From contig NC_081811.1 in assembly GCF_030704535.1 (NCBI RefSeq), positions 4,126,001-4,190,000 on the forward strand: a DNA stretch of 64,000 bases. The letters run 5' to 3'. The notes under the pieces are model-generated. The model saw nothing but the letters and a program-made list of their open reading frames with translations. It had not been told where the DNA came from and did not search any database. The first letter of the stretch is position 1. The number at the start of each line of letters is the position of its first letter. Shown here one piece after another: positions 1 through 12,100 of this stretch. Origin of the DNA: Vitis vinifera. Taxonomy: Eukaryota; Streptophyta; Magnoliopsida; Vitales; Vitaceae. A program made the translations under genes and the position numbers.

Positions 1-1285
1 TAAATAACCTAATTTTTTATTAAATATGTAAAAAAAAAACAAATTTTTCTTTAATTAAAAATTTAAATCATTATTATTTTTTTAATAAATAATGTTTTTT
101 GTAAATTACATTATGTGCATTTTTTGACATATTACTTAATAATCACAATCAAAACCATAACAATGACAATAAAAAACTAAATAGGTTAATACATTATGAT
201 ATTAATAGTGGTACTTTTAGTTACGCACGTTATTACTTTTAGTTTTAGGTAAAAATAATGTTATTATTTTCAGTAGTATATTTGATGTAGAAGTTAAAGT
301 GGTAGTGACTGATAAATAAGGTGGTACATTATGTTATCTACATTATCACTTTCAACCGGTTGTAGAGTATTTTTGGAAAGTTACTGTTTTAGTACATGAT
401 TTGAGGATTATTTTTTTCAAAATATACTCCCTATGAAACCACTTTTTCAAGTTCTTAATTCATCCATATTTTTCATATTTTTCAAACAATACACTTTTAG
501 ATGATTTCTTTATTATTATTAATATTATTATTTATAAGGTTGACGAATTTTATTTTAAAAATTATTGCTAATAAGAATGCATTTGATATGTAATATTAAT
601 TTATTAGGATGATCTATTGATATAAAAACTAATACATGAGGATAAACAACACTTCTAATGCTATTAGGTTTGTTACAACAAGTTGTGCATTGAACTTACA
701 ACATAAGTGCATTAAAATTAGGATACATTATGACATGTTTTAATTTTGTTTTTTAATTCTTATCAAAACAAAATTTTTTATTATAATATTTTCTTAATAG
801 TTATATTGTAAAGTTATACAATTCAAAATTTATGAAATCTATATAATAAAAAATATAATAATTTTATTTTTCAATTACAAGAATGAGACAATAGTTTATA
901 AAATTGTTACATATTATTAGATAAATTATTTATATATATTTTAAAATAATAATTAATGAAACAATTGTTTTTTAAAATAATTATTATATTATTTATATGT
1001 ATTAGTATTAATATTATTCTTATCTTGACAGGTAATTTATAATAATAATAATAAATAAATACATGGAGAAAAGGCAAAGTAAGAATATATTTAACTTAAA
1101 AGTAAGATATACTTGAACTTTTATATTTTGTATGGTTTTTGAAAACTTGGAAACTTAAAGAAATGACTCTTAAAGGTGGGGTTGGTAATGAGATAGGTTT
1201 TTTATGTACCCACCCTACCTTGTCTTTAATGAGAAGGATTTAATGAAATTGAGATACTATGCAAGTTCTTCCATTATGAATAAGA
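1..1285. other. AT-rich intergenic DNA
   Basis: This stretch is strongly AT-rich with many short A and T runs. No open frame with recognisable protein similarity, no RNA gene and no clear terminal repeats were seen. It is ordinary plant intergenic sequence. Confidence 0.6.
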
Positions 1286-1289
1286 TAGA

Positions 1290-1385
1290 TTCTTGGTGAT
1301 GGGAAGTTAGTGCGTTTCTGGACAAATAGGTGGGTTATTGATAATTGTCTATCTCACAATCATTCGATTCTGCCCCTACTTCAAT
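1290..1385 (+). pseudogene. LINE ORF2 scrap
   Basis: One frame reads LGDGKLVRFWTNRW followed by about 17 more residues ending SILPLLQ. The pattern G-D-G-x-x-V-R-F-W-x-x-x-W is typical of the segment between the reverse transcriptase and the zinc-binding domain of plant L1-type LINE ORF2. Neighbouring sequence is frame-broken, so only this block is supported. It would be a 5'-truncated, decayed non-LTR retrotransposon. The family is known from pattern memory, not from a search. Confidence 0.4.
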
Positions 1386-2297
1386 GAAAGCTAGCATCTA
1401 CTCCTCCTCATTCTCCTCCTTCATTGTCATTGGTCCTTTTGACATGAGAGATTGGATAGAAGAAATAGTAAGAGTAAATCAGTAGATTAGGTACCTTTAG
1501 TTGAGGATTTATAATTACACATATCAACTCAACCAGTTGGAATATCCAGTGATCTCGTATCCATTGGTCAAGATTAGGAAAGCTTTCAATAATCCAGTGC
1601 TAGTGAAATTGAATTAGTTATTTTTTTTTCATCTAAGATGCACCTGCTTTTCTCTTTGTCTCCATTCGCCTAAGACTACCTTGCTTAACTACTAGGTAGT
1701 TGAATTGGAACCATAATCCAAATATAAATAGTTAGATTTACTAAAAAAAAACCATTGGCACTGAAATCATTAACAACAGGTTATCTTCCCCGCCTTGAAG
1801 AAATATATAGAGAAAGAGAGACCGATGCCAAGAAGTCTTCCTAAGTTGTTTGCTTAAAGTGGTTTGTTTGACTAAGAAAAAAAGTCCAAGAGGAATGAGA
1901 GATTTTGCCAGTAGATTTGATTTTGCGAGATGCGATCCAAAACAGGAGACTGGACGCCGAAGCTTTCTAATATAATAAGAATGTCGAATAGAAAACCATG
2001 AAAGTAATGATAAGAGAAAATATCACATATCGTGCAATTGAAAGAAGGGCTTAAGACAAGATTGTGCTAAATCAACTATCGAATAGAACCTTCGTCTGAT
2101 TCACCGATCGGTAAGCTAACTTCAAGATTTGAATAATTATTGTGGTTTGGTTTTTTGTATATAAATTGATTTGCAAGGAAATATAGGTGTCATAGGAATC
2201 ATTAAAAAAAAAAAAAAAAGCTACTACTCCTGCAAAATCCCATGTTTTCGAAAGGTTTTTAAAAATCTGGGATGGATTCAAGTACAACTTTGTCTCC
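1386..2297. other. intergenic DNA without recognisable content
   Basis: Mixed-composition sequence with many stop codons in all frames. No gene, RNA or repeat boundary could be supported. Confidence 0.5.
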
Positions 2298-2466
2298 TAA
2301 CCTTGAGGGGTAGCTTAGTTGGTCCGACCTTGGGTATGCTCCCTAATGGTCACCAGTTCGAGTCTCCTCAGGTCCACTAGAGGAAATACTAATTCGTTAA
2401 CTTTAGTTGGTCCCGTCACACACTACCAAGATTATATATTATTTTCAGTAATTTTTTTTTTTTCCA
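2298..2466 (+). mobile_element. tRNA-derived SINE
   Basis: A good internal RNA polymerase III promoter is present: A box TAGCTTAGTTGG at 2311-2322 and a B box containing AGTTCGAGTC at 2355-2364, about 33 bases apart as in tRNA genes. The sequence between does not fold into a tRNA, and it continues about 100 bases to a T-rich run near 2449-2463. That is the usual build of a plant SINE: tRNA-related head, unrelated body, simple tail. Target duplications were not certain. A decayed tRNA gene is the less likely alternative. Confidence 0.55.
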
Positions 2467-2479
2467 TTTTCAACTTTTT

Positions 2480-2945
2480 AACTACGGTCAATTAGTTCAC
2501 CGGGAGGATCGCCCTCCCAATTCGAAGTTTTTTCCTGGAAGTTTCAACCTTGTTGACCATCACAACAGTTGCGACTATAAACAGACTTGCCACTATGGCA
2601 GGACGGTACGCTCTGCTCTCTTGTGACCCCTACTCTAATCAAAAGACGCACTCGCAAATCCCACTAACAAGCGATTCTATACCAGCAGATTCAATAGTAC
2701 CGGAGTCATTTCCATTAAACCTTCCACCAAGAACTGATTCAATAGTTGTGCTTACAGATAGTTGACCGACCGTACCTTGCTGCTGAAAAACTTTATAGGC
2801 TAGCGTGGCTCGCTTCGCTCTTCAAGCTCCACCCCCTTACTCACCTCTAAATCTATAAAAAAAGCCCCTATCTAGTAAGGCTGTGGCAGTGGAAGTAGAG
2901 AAGAAAGAACCTCGAAAAAAACCCGGCTCCAGCTACCTTTAGCGG
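2480..2945. other. possible organellar DNA insertion
   Basis: About 460 bases of much higher GC content than either flank, with sharp AT-rich borders on both sides. The piece around 2803-2822 (GGCTCGCTTCGCTCTTCAAG) resembles motifs common in plant mitochondrial genomes. A 71-codon open frame at 2550-2765 has no recognised domain. I infer a small nuclear insertion of mitochondrial DNA (NUMT). An unrelated GC-richer repeat fragment is also possible. Confidence 0.35.
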
Positions 2946-3051
2946 TTGTGGGGATAATAAATAAAATATTTATTTTTAATAAAATTTAAAATTTAAAAAA
3001 AAAAAAAAAAAGTTCCAAAATTTTAAATAGGGGATGAGATGACTATGAAAA

Positions 3052-3985
3052 TTTCCTATACTCAAGCCCATCCCATCCGATTTATTTTTTCCTTTTGAAC
3101 ATGAATTTAAATATATATAAATAAACGAAACAAGGTTGGGATGTAAGTGATACATCACCCTCCCTATTTGATAATTTTTTCAAATTATAAAGTAACATTT
3201 GAAATTTAAATAAAGAAATTTCCTATACTCAAGCCCATCCCATTAGATTTATTTTTGGGAGAATTATGTTTTGGGGGTAGATGGCCCCCCAAATTAATAA
3301 AAGGTCCATATAACTCTTTAAATTGAGCTTAAGACCTAATGAAAGTATGAAAATTGAGTTGAAGGATATCATCCTTCAGTATTTTCAAAAATGTCATTTG
3401 TTGATTTTGAGAAAAAAAATTAATATTTTTGAAAAATATTTTTATTTAATTTAATATTTAAAAAAAATACTTTTTATGTAATTTAATATTTTTAAAAATA
3501 CTTTTATTTAATTTAATTTTTTTTAAATAAATTTATTTAATTTAATTTTTTTTTAAAAAAATTAATTTAATATTTTTTTTAAATACTTTAATTTAATTTA
3601 ATTTTTTTGAAAAAAAATTATTTAATTTAATATTTTTGAAAACTACTTTTATTTAATTTAGTATTTTTGAAAAAAAAATTATTGAAAAAAAATTATTTAA
3701 CTTAATTTTATAAAATATTTTATATGTGTTCTTAAGGGTATATTTGTCTATTACTATTTCATATCCTTCAACTCAATTTAAGGAGTTATATGGACCTTTT
3801 ATTAATTTAGGGGTCCATCTACCCTCAAAAGATAATTCTCCCTTTATTTTTTCCTTTTGAATAGGAATTGAAATAGATATAAATAAACGAGACAAGGTTG
3901 GGATGTAAGTGATACATTACCCTCCCTATTTGATATTTTTTTCCAAATTATTAAGTAACATTTGAAATTTAAATAAAGAAAGCAA
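3052..3985. repeat. tandem duplication of about 170 bp, second copy split by a MITE
   Basis: The first copy runs from about 3052 to 3220. The second starts at 3221, is interrupted at 3257-3842 by the MITE described separately, and resumes at 3843-3985. Shared landmarks include CTCAAGCCCATCCCAT, ACAAGGTTGGGATGTAAGTG and CCTCCCTATTTGATA, in the same order. The copies differ by scattered substitutions, so the duplication is not recent. It coded for nothing recognisable. Confidence 0.75.
3257..3842. mobile_element. Mutator-type MITE
   Basis: A 586-bp element with roughly 70-bp terminal inverted repeats beginning GGGAGAATTAT; both ends continue through GGTAGATGG and AAATTAATAAAAGGTCCATA. It is flanked by a perfect 9-bp direct repeat TTTATTTTT (3248-3256 and 3843-3851), the size expected for Mutator-like transposons. 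The interior is AT-rich and non-coding, so it must be mobilised in trans. Removing it and one target copy restores a continuous second copy of the surrounding duplication, which independently supports the borders. Confidence 0.8.
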
Positions 3986-4372
3986 ATTAATAATGCCTAG
4001 TGTGATAAAATAAAAGAGAAAGGAAAAAAAATGTGGTTTAACAAATTTAAATCCACCTCAAGGTTTGCAGAGGATTTTCATACAAATATGATTGAAGAAT
4101 AGAACAACAAACTTTCTCTAAAGAAAATATATATAAATTGAAGTTGTTGAATTTGAGAATAAAGATTATAAAGTTCCGATTCGATGTACCGAGATTAATT
4201 TGGACACAAATAATATTTATAGAATTTTATAATATTTTAAAAGCTAAACCAATGGTTGAATCGAAAAAATTATCAATTAACGATTAAGATTTGATGGTTA
4301 AACAATGGTTGGTTAAAATATAGAGTGGTAACGTATAAATATATTATTTTTATATTATTAAGATTAAAAATA

Positions 4373-4377
<5 letters not shown>

Positions 4378-4438
<61 letters not shown>
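4378..4438. repeat. (AT)n microsatellite
   Basis: About 30 uninterrupted AT dinucleotides within AT-rich DNA. Such long perfect tracts are usually length-polymorphic. Confidence 0.95.
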
Positions 4439-4440
<2 letters not shown>

Positions 4441-4671
4441 CTAATAATATTTATTTTTTTATTTTAAAATTATCAAATTAAATTATAGATAAATAAAAAT
4501 GCATTAATATTTTAAATTCCATTAAATAAAATAAGTATGATATTTAAATCTGAAAATATATATTGAAAATGAAAGAGAAATGCTATTATATTTCTATATA
4601 TTTATTATTATATATTTTTTAAATGAATTATATTATTTTATTTATTATTCTGCAGATATTAAGAATATAGC

Positions 4672-4890
4672 ATTAGTTGTCTGATGGTGTTTTCCTCGAT
4701 CGTCCATTTGACGGCCTCAGGTTCAAGCTCTAATCCATCATATCTTGTATTGCTTCAAGCAGCCCAATGCAGTGGGCTTGCCCCTGCCAACCCAGACCAG
4801 AACCGGCCGGTCAGTCCACCACATAGTCTAACCAAGTAACTTTCAAGTAATTTTGGCTTTAAAACACAGCTAAGATTAAGTCCAGCTTCT
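4672..4890 (+). mobile_element. possible second SINE
   Basis: A GC-richer island holds a B-box-like GGTTCAAGCTC at 4720-4730, about 40 bases after an A-box-like TTAGTTGTCTGATGG. The spacing suits a tRNA-derived SINE head, but the A box is poor and no tail or target duplication was resolved. Confidence 0.25.
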
Positions 4891-4968
4891 TGGATATTAT
4901 GTTGTTTATTTTTAAAATAATTTTTTTATACAAAATTCAGGAACTCTTTTACAAAAAAATAAAAAATT

Positions 4969-5291
4969 AGGTTTTATTTAGCAACTATTTTTTAGAACTG
5001 TTTTTTGTCTTTTAAAACAAAAAAAAAAATTGAAAAACACCTTTGATATTCAGAAAATTGTTTTATATTTTATGTTCTCAAGATTTCTTTTAAATAATCA
5101 TACAAACATAATGATTAAAAATAAAACTCTAGATATAAAAATTATTTTTAAAACATATTTAAAAAATACTAAAATGAGTTAAAAACATTTCAAGTTCTCA
5201 AACAAACTTTTATTTTACAAAACATAAAAGAATAGTTTTTAAAAACTATTTTTCAGAATCGTTTTAAAAAATAGTTACCAAACATGACCTT
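4969..5291. mobile_element. AT-rich MITE, copy 1
   Basis: The ends form an imperfect inverted repeat: the right end read in reverse gives AAGGTCATGTTTGGTAACT, and the left end reads TAGGTTTTATTTAGCAACT. The interior is related to the element at 8914-9310, sharing AAAACATATTTAAAAA and a following block. TIR style suggests a hAT-type MITE. The target duplication is unclear. Confidence 0.55.
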
Positions 5292-5780
5292 ATTTTATGT
5301 TTTTTAAAAATTCTTTTCAAATTTTTTAAAAATTATGAAAATGAATTTTTTTTACTTTCTTAAATTTTAAAATATGTTTTCAAGTTCATAAAGGTAGTAC
5401 TTACTTTTTATATACAAATTCCTATATTTTGTATAAAACTTTTAGTTTTAAAAGTAAAAAAATAAAAGAAAATATATCAAAAAATGCACTATATAATTCA
5501 CTTAAGATACACCAAATTTCTTGAATAAAAAGACAATTTTCTAATATTTGAATAATATTTTTTAGTCTATGATAAAGCACTCATACGTAGGAGAAAGGAT
5601 AGGATTTCTAATCGCCAACCATGGACCAAACCGTTGCACTTCGGCAGCCCAAACACAACAATTTGGTAAAACGGCCCATTTCTAAGCCCAGACCCATGAC
5701 TCGACCTTTTTTGCTTTTGCCTTGTACATAGCAAAGATTCCCTTGGCAATATCAATTGCCTCGACTACACGCTGAGGACA

Positions 5781-5799
5781 CGTGGGACATAACCATTGG
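5781..5799 (-). promoter_or_regulatory. ER stress response element (ERSE-I)
   Basis: The plus strand reads CGTGG-N9-ATTGG, which on the minus strand is CCAAT-N9-CCACG. This is an exact match to the ERSE-I consensus with exact spacing. It lies 307 bases before the ERDJ3B start codon. ERSE-I is bound by NF-Y together with ER-stress bZIP factors (bZIP28/bZIP60 in plants) and drives chaperone genes in the unfolded protein response. The CGTGG overlaps a G-box core CACGTG at 5779-5784. More ACGT cores follow at about 5850 (CCACGTAG) and 5879 (TGACGTAT). Confidence 0.7.
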
Positions 5800-5992
5800 A
5801 AAGGACAACGAGAAAACCTCCTCTGATTGGTCAGTTTTAAGATGACCACGTAGCGAAGAATTAGACTCCGAGTCGTTGATGACGTATTAAGCCTCACTCC
5901 TCTATTGCCTGGTTTCACCGCTCTCGTTGCGAACCGTTTGGAGAGGGAGAAGAAGAAGAAAGACGGAGAAGCGAGGAGAGAGAGACAGATAC

Positions 5993-6005
5993 AACCCTAA
6001 CCCTA
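5993..6005 (+). promoter_or_regulatory. telo-box in the ERDJ3B 5' leader
   Basis: AACCCTAACCCTA lies about 100 bases before the ERDJ3B start. Telo-box motifs (AAACCCTAA-like) are common near transcription starts of plant housekeeping and protein-synthesis genes. A role here is inferred only from position. Confidence 0.5.
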
Positions 6006-6105
6006 AGAGAACCGCAGAGACTCCACATATACCCTAGATCTGATCACGAACCCTAAGATTTCTACATTGAGAGACTCGCTCTCTCACCGTCTTTTGATCC
6101 ACTTC

Positions 6106-9100
6106 ATGGCGAATCGAAGAATAGCGATTCTACTCTTCCTGTTGTGTGGTTTAGCGTCTGCCATCACCTCCATTGCAGGGTGAGATAACACAGGTTCTCT
6201 TTCTTTTCTGTGATGAATTTTGGTGTGTGATTCATGATTGAATGAGCTGATTTTGAAATGTCGCAGAAAGAGCTATTATGATGTTTTGCAAGTTCCAAAA
6301 GGTGCTTCGGATGAACAGATCAAGAGGGCGTACAGGAAGCTGGCGTTGAAGTACCATCCCGATAAGAATCAGGGAAATGAGGAGGCTAATAAGAAATTTG
6401 CCGAGATTAACAATGGTGAATTTTAATTTTTTTTTTTGTTGGAGTCCTTGGTTGTTTGATGGTTTATTTGACTGTATTTTTTGGAGGTTTGAATTAATTT
6501 AATACGGCTGGTTGATTGATAGCTTATGAGGTGCTTTCGGACAACGAGAAGAGGAATATTTACGATAGATACGGTGAAGAGGGGCTTAAACAGCATGCCG
6601 CAAGTGGTGGCAGAGGTGGCGGTGGAATGAACATTCAAGACATATTTAGCTCGTAAGTGGTGGTCCCTCCTATTTGTGCTTATTGAAACCTTAATTATGA
6701 TGAATAGTTATTCTTTGGCAGTGAAAAGGCAAACTTAGGGCCTTGTTTGGTTATTGGAAGGAATGAGGGAAGGAAAAGGAAGAAGCTTGAGGATGGTTTC
6801 CTTTCTAAAAGAATGAAACCAAGGATTAGGGAATTCCTAGGTGGTCTTCAAATTAATAAGATGGGATTATATTTGGTTCTAATAGTCTGTATTTCCTTCA
6901 ACAGTTTCCTGCAAAGCATTACAAATATCCGTTTAACCAGGTTATTTGTCTTGTCAAAGTAATTTTGGGAATTCATCATCTATCCTCTTGAGAAAGTATC
7001 TAATGCCTCCATAACTGTCACATGGTTGACTCACGATGTGCCACATTATCAGTTGAATTCAAATTATAATAAAACTTTAAGATTCCCTTTTATGTGATGA
7101 TTCTCAAACCCAAGCAGCTTCCCTTTTTCTATCTAAAATGACCTGCAAATTGTCATTAGCAACATCTATTTAGTGAGAGTAATCTTCCTAGTTCATTTGT
7201 TTCTCTATCCACTGCATCAAATTATTTGAATGACTCTTAAAACCTATTATTGTAGATAGGAAAAAAAAAACTAATACAACTAGTTCTCATTGCTCATTTG
7301 AAATGTTTAATTTATGTTTCTTGAAATTAAGGTGCACATTGTTGGAGTTTCTCCAAAAAGGGAGAAAAAGAGCTCTCATTGTAGGCAATAGTTGTTTGCT
7401 ACACCTATCTAGTGAGAGTAATCTTCCTAGTTCATTTGTTTCTCTACCCACCACATCTAATTATTTTGATGACTTTTAACACCTATTATTGGAGAAAGGA
7501 AAAAAAAGAACCAATACAACTAGTTCTCATTGAATATTTGAAATGTTTAATTTATGTTTCTTGAAATTAAGGCACACATTGTCGGGGATTCTCCAAAAAG
7601 GGAGAAAGAGATAACTCATTGTAGGAGATTTGTTGTAGGCAATAGAGGAAAGAGTGTAGTGGCTTTGAATATTAATGAGATTTTTACTCTTTGTTGTGGA
7701 AACAAAATTAAGCATTTTTCTATAATAAAATAACTTAAATTTTTTTTCCTTGTCTTGATAATCAACCTGCCTATCGTAAGCTGACACAACGTGAATGGAT
7801 GATGGTACCATATTATAGAAATGATATCATGAAAAGCACTGGACAGTTTCTCCTGTTCTATAATTGTTATTATCAAAAAAGATTTGGGTAGCTATGGTTA
7901 TGGATGTAAGAAAGTTAATTGTATTGCAGAAACATTATCTTATTCCTAGTCCCAGCATGGGATTTTTCCAAACCATTGATGTGGCTATTATATCAGTAAT
8001 GATAGTTATTGTAACTGGGTGCCTATACAACATGGGCTTAGGTGTATATGTCGGATGTTGGGAATAGGTATGTGTCTAGGCATTGGATCTTTTGAATTAC
8101 CAGATTTTTATGCCATGGAGACTCCACTTAGAAGGTCTCAATAGTGGGTACTGATGCTTGGACTAAAAAACAAAAATATTTATATAATTAAGGATCGAGA
8201 TGGTTTGTTTAAATTTATATCTACTTTATTCTCCGTTGCATCCATATTACTAAGACAAAGTATATTATTCTAAAGCAGAAGGGAATGTGATAAAAATTTG
8301 TCTTTATGGGTCATTTTTTATTTTTTTATAGGTTTTATTGGTCATCTTTTATTTTTTGGAAGTTTCAACATTTTATAAGACATTTTTACTAAAACTTGCA
8401 TATTTATGTCTCTTTTACCATGTGTATGTGTGTATATATATTTTATTTATTTATCTTTTTGCATTTATTTTAATATCTCTATTTTGATCTATTATCACTT
8501 TACTTTTTCCCTATATTTTCCTATCAAAACCTGCTTTATTTTTGCTTTTAGCCCTTTTTCTTTGTGGTGAAATTGATGAGTCCAGCTCTGCTTTTAGGCA
8601 CATATCTATTTGACTGCCATAACATTTTAGTTGGCAGTCTCACTTTCTTATACAGTTGTGATAACATGTTTCAACTTCTTGTGAAGTTTAGTTTAATAAT
8701 CTTGGATGCTGCTAACAAGCTGAAGGTTTTTCTAGTTTCTTTGGTGGAGGTCCAGCCGAGGAGGAAGAGAGAATTGTAAGAGGTGATGATGTAATTGTTG
8801 AATTGGATGCAACACTAGAAGATTTGTACATGGGGGGTTCCTTAAAGGTAAAAGTCATGTCTTGACTGAGAATTTATAAATTTCTACCAACTCCCTAAGG
8901 AAAAAGTACTATTTAGGTCATGGTTCGTAACTGTTTTTAAAAACAGTTTTCTATTTTATTGAACAAAAAAAATTAAAAAAACATGTTTGACAAGTAGAAA
9001 ACAACAGTTTTTTGTTCTTAAAACAGAAAACAAAGTATTTTTAAAGAACATATTTTAGTTGTTTTCAGTTTTTACTTGTTTTCTAAAGGTTATTTTAAAA

Positions 9101-12100
9101 AATAACCATACAAATATGAATAATGATTAAAAATAAAACACTACATATAAAATTTATTTTTAAAACATATTTAAAAACATAAAAAACAGGTTTAAAATAT
9201 TTTAGATTCCTAAACAGACATTTTTTCTATAAAACATTAAAGAACAGTTTTCAAAAACTATTGTCAAAAACAATTTTTCAGTTTCAAGAACAGTTACCAA
9301 ACAAGGCCTTATTATTTGTAACTGTGAGCTTATATTGCTGCTAAGGCCTATAGCTTGGCATGGATTGGAAGAGCTCACAAGTATTAGTCACTACTTGCAT
9401 CATAATAATTAATTTTTAGGAATCTACTTGAAGCCTATAAATAACCTTGTTGGGTTATGTTTTCTTGTTGCATATTTTATTACCGTCTTATCTTTGTTAA
9501 GTCTACTTGCAGATTATAGAATCACACTATTATGAGTTACATTAATTAGGGCCAGTGTTTCTTCTTGTTTTTTTGTTATCTTCGCATGAGAGAAATTGAT
9601 TTTATGATTTCTTCATTTGTGTGATCTTTTATGTTAATTCATTAGGTTTGGAGGGAGAAAAATGTTTTAAAGCCAGCCCCAGGTAAGAGACGCTGTAACT
9701 GTCGGAATGAAGTCTATCACAAGCAAATTGGTCCAGGGATGTTCCAGCAGATGACAGAGCAGGTATTCCACCTCTCAAGCAGTTCTGTAACAGAAATTCT
9801 TATGAGTTATTTATTTTTAAAAGGATTAAACATTGTGCAGCCCTTTTTTTGGCTCCTCCTTTCCATCCTCATTATTATTCAATACTGTACATATTTGTGG
9901 CACTCACTCTATTGCATCCTTTACTATTATCATTCAGGTCTGTGAGCAATGTCCAAATGTGAAGTATGAAAGGGAGGGGTATTTCATCACTGTCGATATT
10001 GAGAAAGGGATGCAGGATGGGCAAGTAAGCTTTATGCCTTCTATTCTTAATTGCAATGTCCAACTTCCTGCATGTGTAGCAATATTGTTATTTGCCATTG
10101 TTTCATTTGTGTGCCATTACAGAATTGCACTAAAGATCATATTCTACATGCCTGTGAGTTTTGAACTGTGATTGTTAATGAATTCCATTGTTATTTGCCA
10201 TTGTTTCATTTGTGTGCCATTAAAAAATTGCACAAAAGACCATATTCCACATGCCTGTGAGTTTTGGATTGTGATGGCTAATGAATTCTGCTTTTGATAT
10301 GTTTTCAAGATGGAGAATAGTTAAAATGTAGATTCTCCTCATCCTCTGATTTATAAAGCTCCAATACTATATTGGTGCAAAATGATTTCATTTCTGTCTT
10401 AATTTTTATCTTGCATTTCAACACTGAAAGCTTATTTTGTATGGTTGCATAAATGGGAATACTACTTGTGTATTCAGCTTAAATTGGGAGACAGATCTTT
10501 GAAATTTTAGGTGGCCTTCTTCTGAATCCAGTGTTTCCTTACCAATAAAGTGATCCATTGAGGTTTGCTATACATTTCCAAGACTTTTCTCTTCTGACAA
10601 AGCTCCTACCAAGCTTTTAGCAATCTCTAAACTAATTCCCCATTTCACCTCCCCAGTTCTGTTTCTCATGTCATACTCAATACTTTTATGTAGAGCTACT
10701 AGATGTTTTTTTACTCTTAACATATGTCACTCCTTTGCCAGCAGTGTAAAGGTTTTGGGAACTTGAAAAATGTACCTAGAGCAGTTCTTTTATTCTGCCA
10801 AACATTCAGGGGAAAATGCATTTTTTTAATGACACAGAAACTCACTAGTCAAGCTTCAGAGGACCAAGGAAAACTGTAGATTGTTATCACATTTTGCAAT
10901 AAAGCAAATTTGGCATGTTGCCTAAAGATGGTATATTGATGGCTTTGGCCCACAAAATATAATGGTATTCTGTGTTTCTTGAACACTAGAAATGATTGGT
11001 TAACTTTTTTCCTTCTCTTGGACAGTATTTAAATAATAATCTCTAAGTCGTTAGAAAGCAGAGTGTTTTCTCTACTTGTTTGCTGTTCTCCAGTATATTA
11101 TTCTTTTAAGTTTTGGGATTTTTAGATCAGATTTTCCATGCGTTTTACAGGAGGTGGTTTTCTATGATGATGGTGAACCTATAGTAGATGGAGAACCTGG
11201 AGACCTGAAGGTTTGATCTTCAACTTTGGCTTTGTAACCATGCTTACTAATTTGAACTGTGCACTGACAGCAACTACCACATTTGGTGCAGTTCCGTATT
11301 CGGACAGCCCCCCATGATCAGTTCAGAAGGGAAGGCAATGACTTGCATACAACCGTTACTATAACACTGGTAACTATCATTTAAATTTACTTTCATACTC
11401 TGCACATTGTTTACTGTAGTCCCGAGTTCACACTGCTAGACAGCCACTCAATATTTGTGATGTATCCAAGACCAGCATGTTTACTCCAAATTCCTTCAAG
11501 TTAGGTTGCTGAACTTTTCTTTCACTAGATTGAGCTCAATGTACATCTTTTCATAATGGCAGACAACATTCATACTCTGCACTTGTTGAATACATCTTTT
11601 ATTACAGCTATATATAGTTGTTCATAATTGAGCTACTATATATAGGTTTTTTCACTATATTGTGCTGAAGACACCTATTGTTACAGCTTTATTTTTTTTT
11701 TGAGCAGACAACTAATTTTACTTTTGGGCTGCAATGTTAGGCATGAACCAACACTCATATCCAAGTCTTTGTTACATACTCTAAAAGTAACATTTTCTCA
11801 CTGAGTACCATATGCTGGAACATATTCTGCAGTTTTTTGGCCTAGGCCTATTTGCCTACCACAGAGATCTAAACTTTTGCTTTTAAACCTCTTTTATCTG
11901 TGGCTGAATGGTGGGGAAGTAGGGATGTAGCCAACCCCAAGGTGTTGACTTCAAGGATTTTACTTGAAGTGTATTAGTGATTTGGCCAAAAAGAAGAAAG
12001 GAAAGGAGGGGTTAGTTTTGTTTTAGTAGTTGTAGGCTTGTAGCTAGTGTGATTAACAACATACCTTGAGATTTTTGTTACGACGTCTTTTGTCCTTCCA

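Noticed and set aside
2311..2385. A genuine tRNA gene
   Set aside because: Only the A and B boxes fit; the acceptor and anticodon stems do not pair.
7864..8067. Open frames within ERDJ3B introns as small genes
   Set aside because: They lack recognisable domains, lie in AT-rich intron DNA and are not needed by the complete 345-aa reading.
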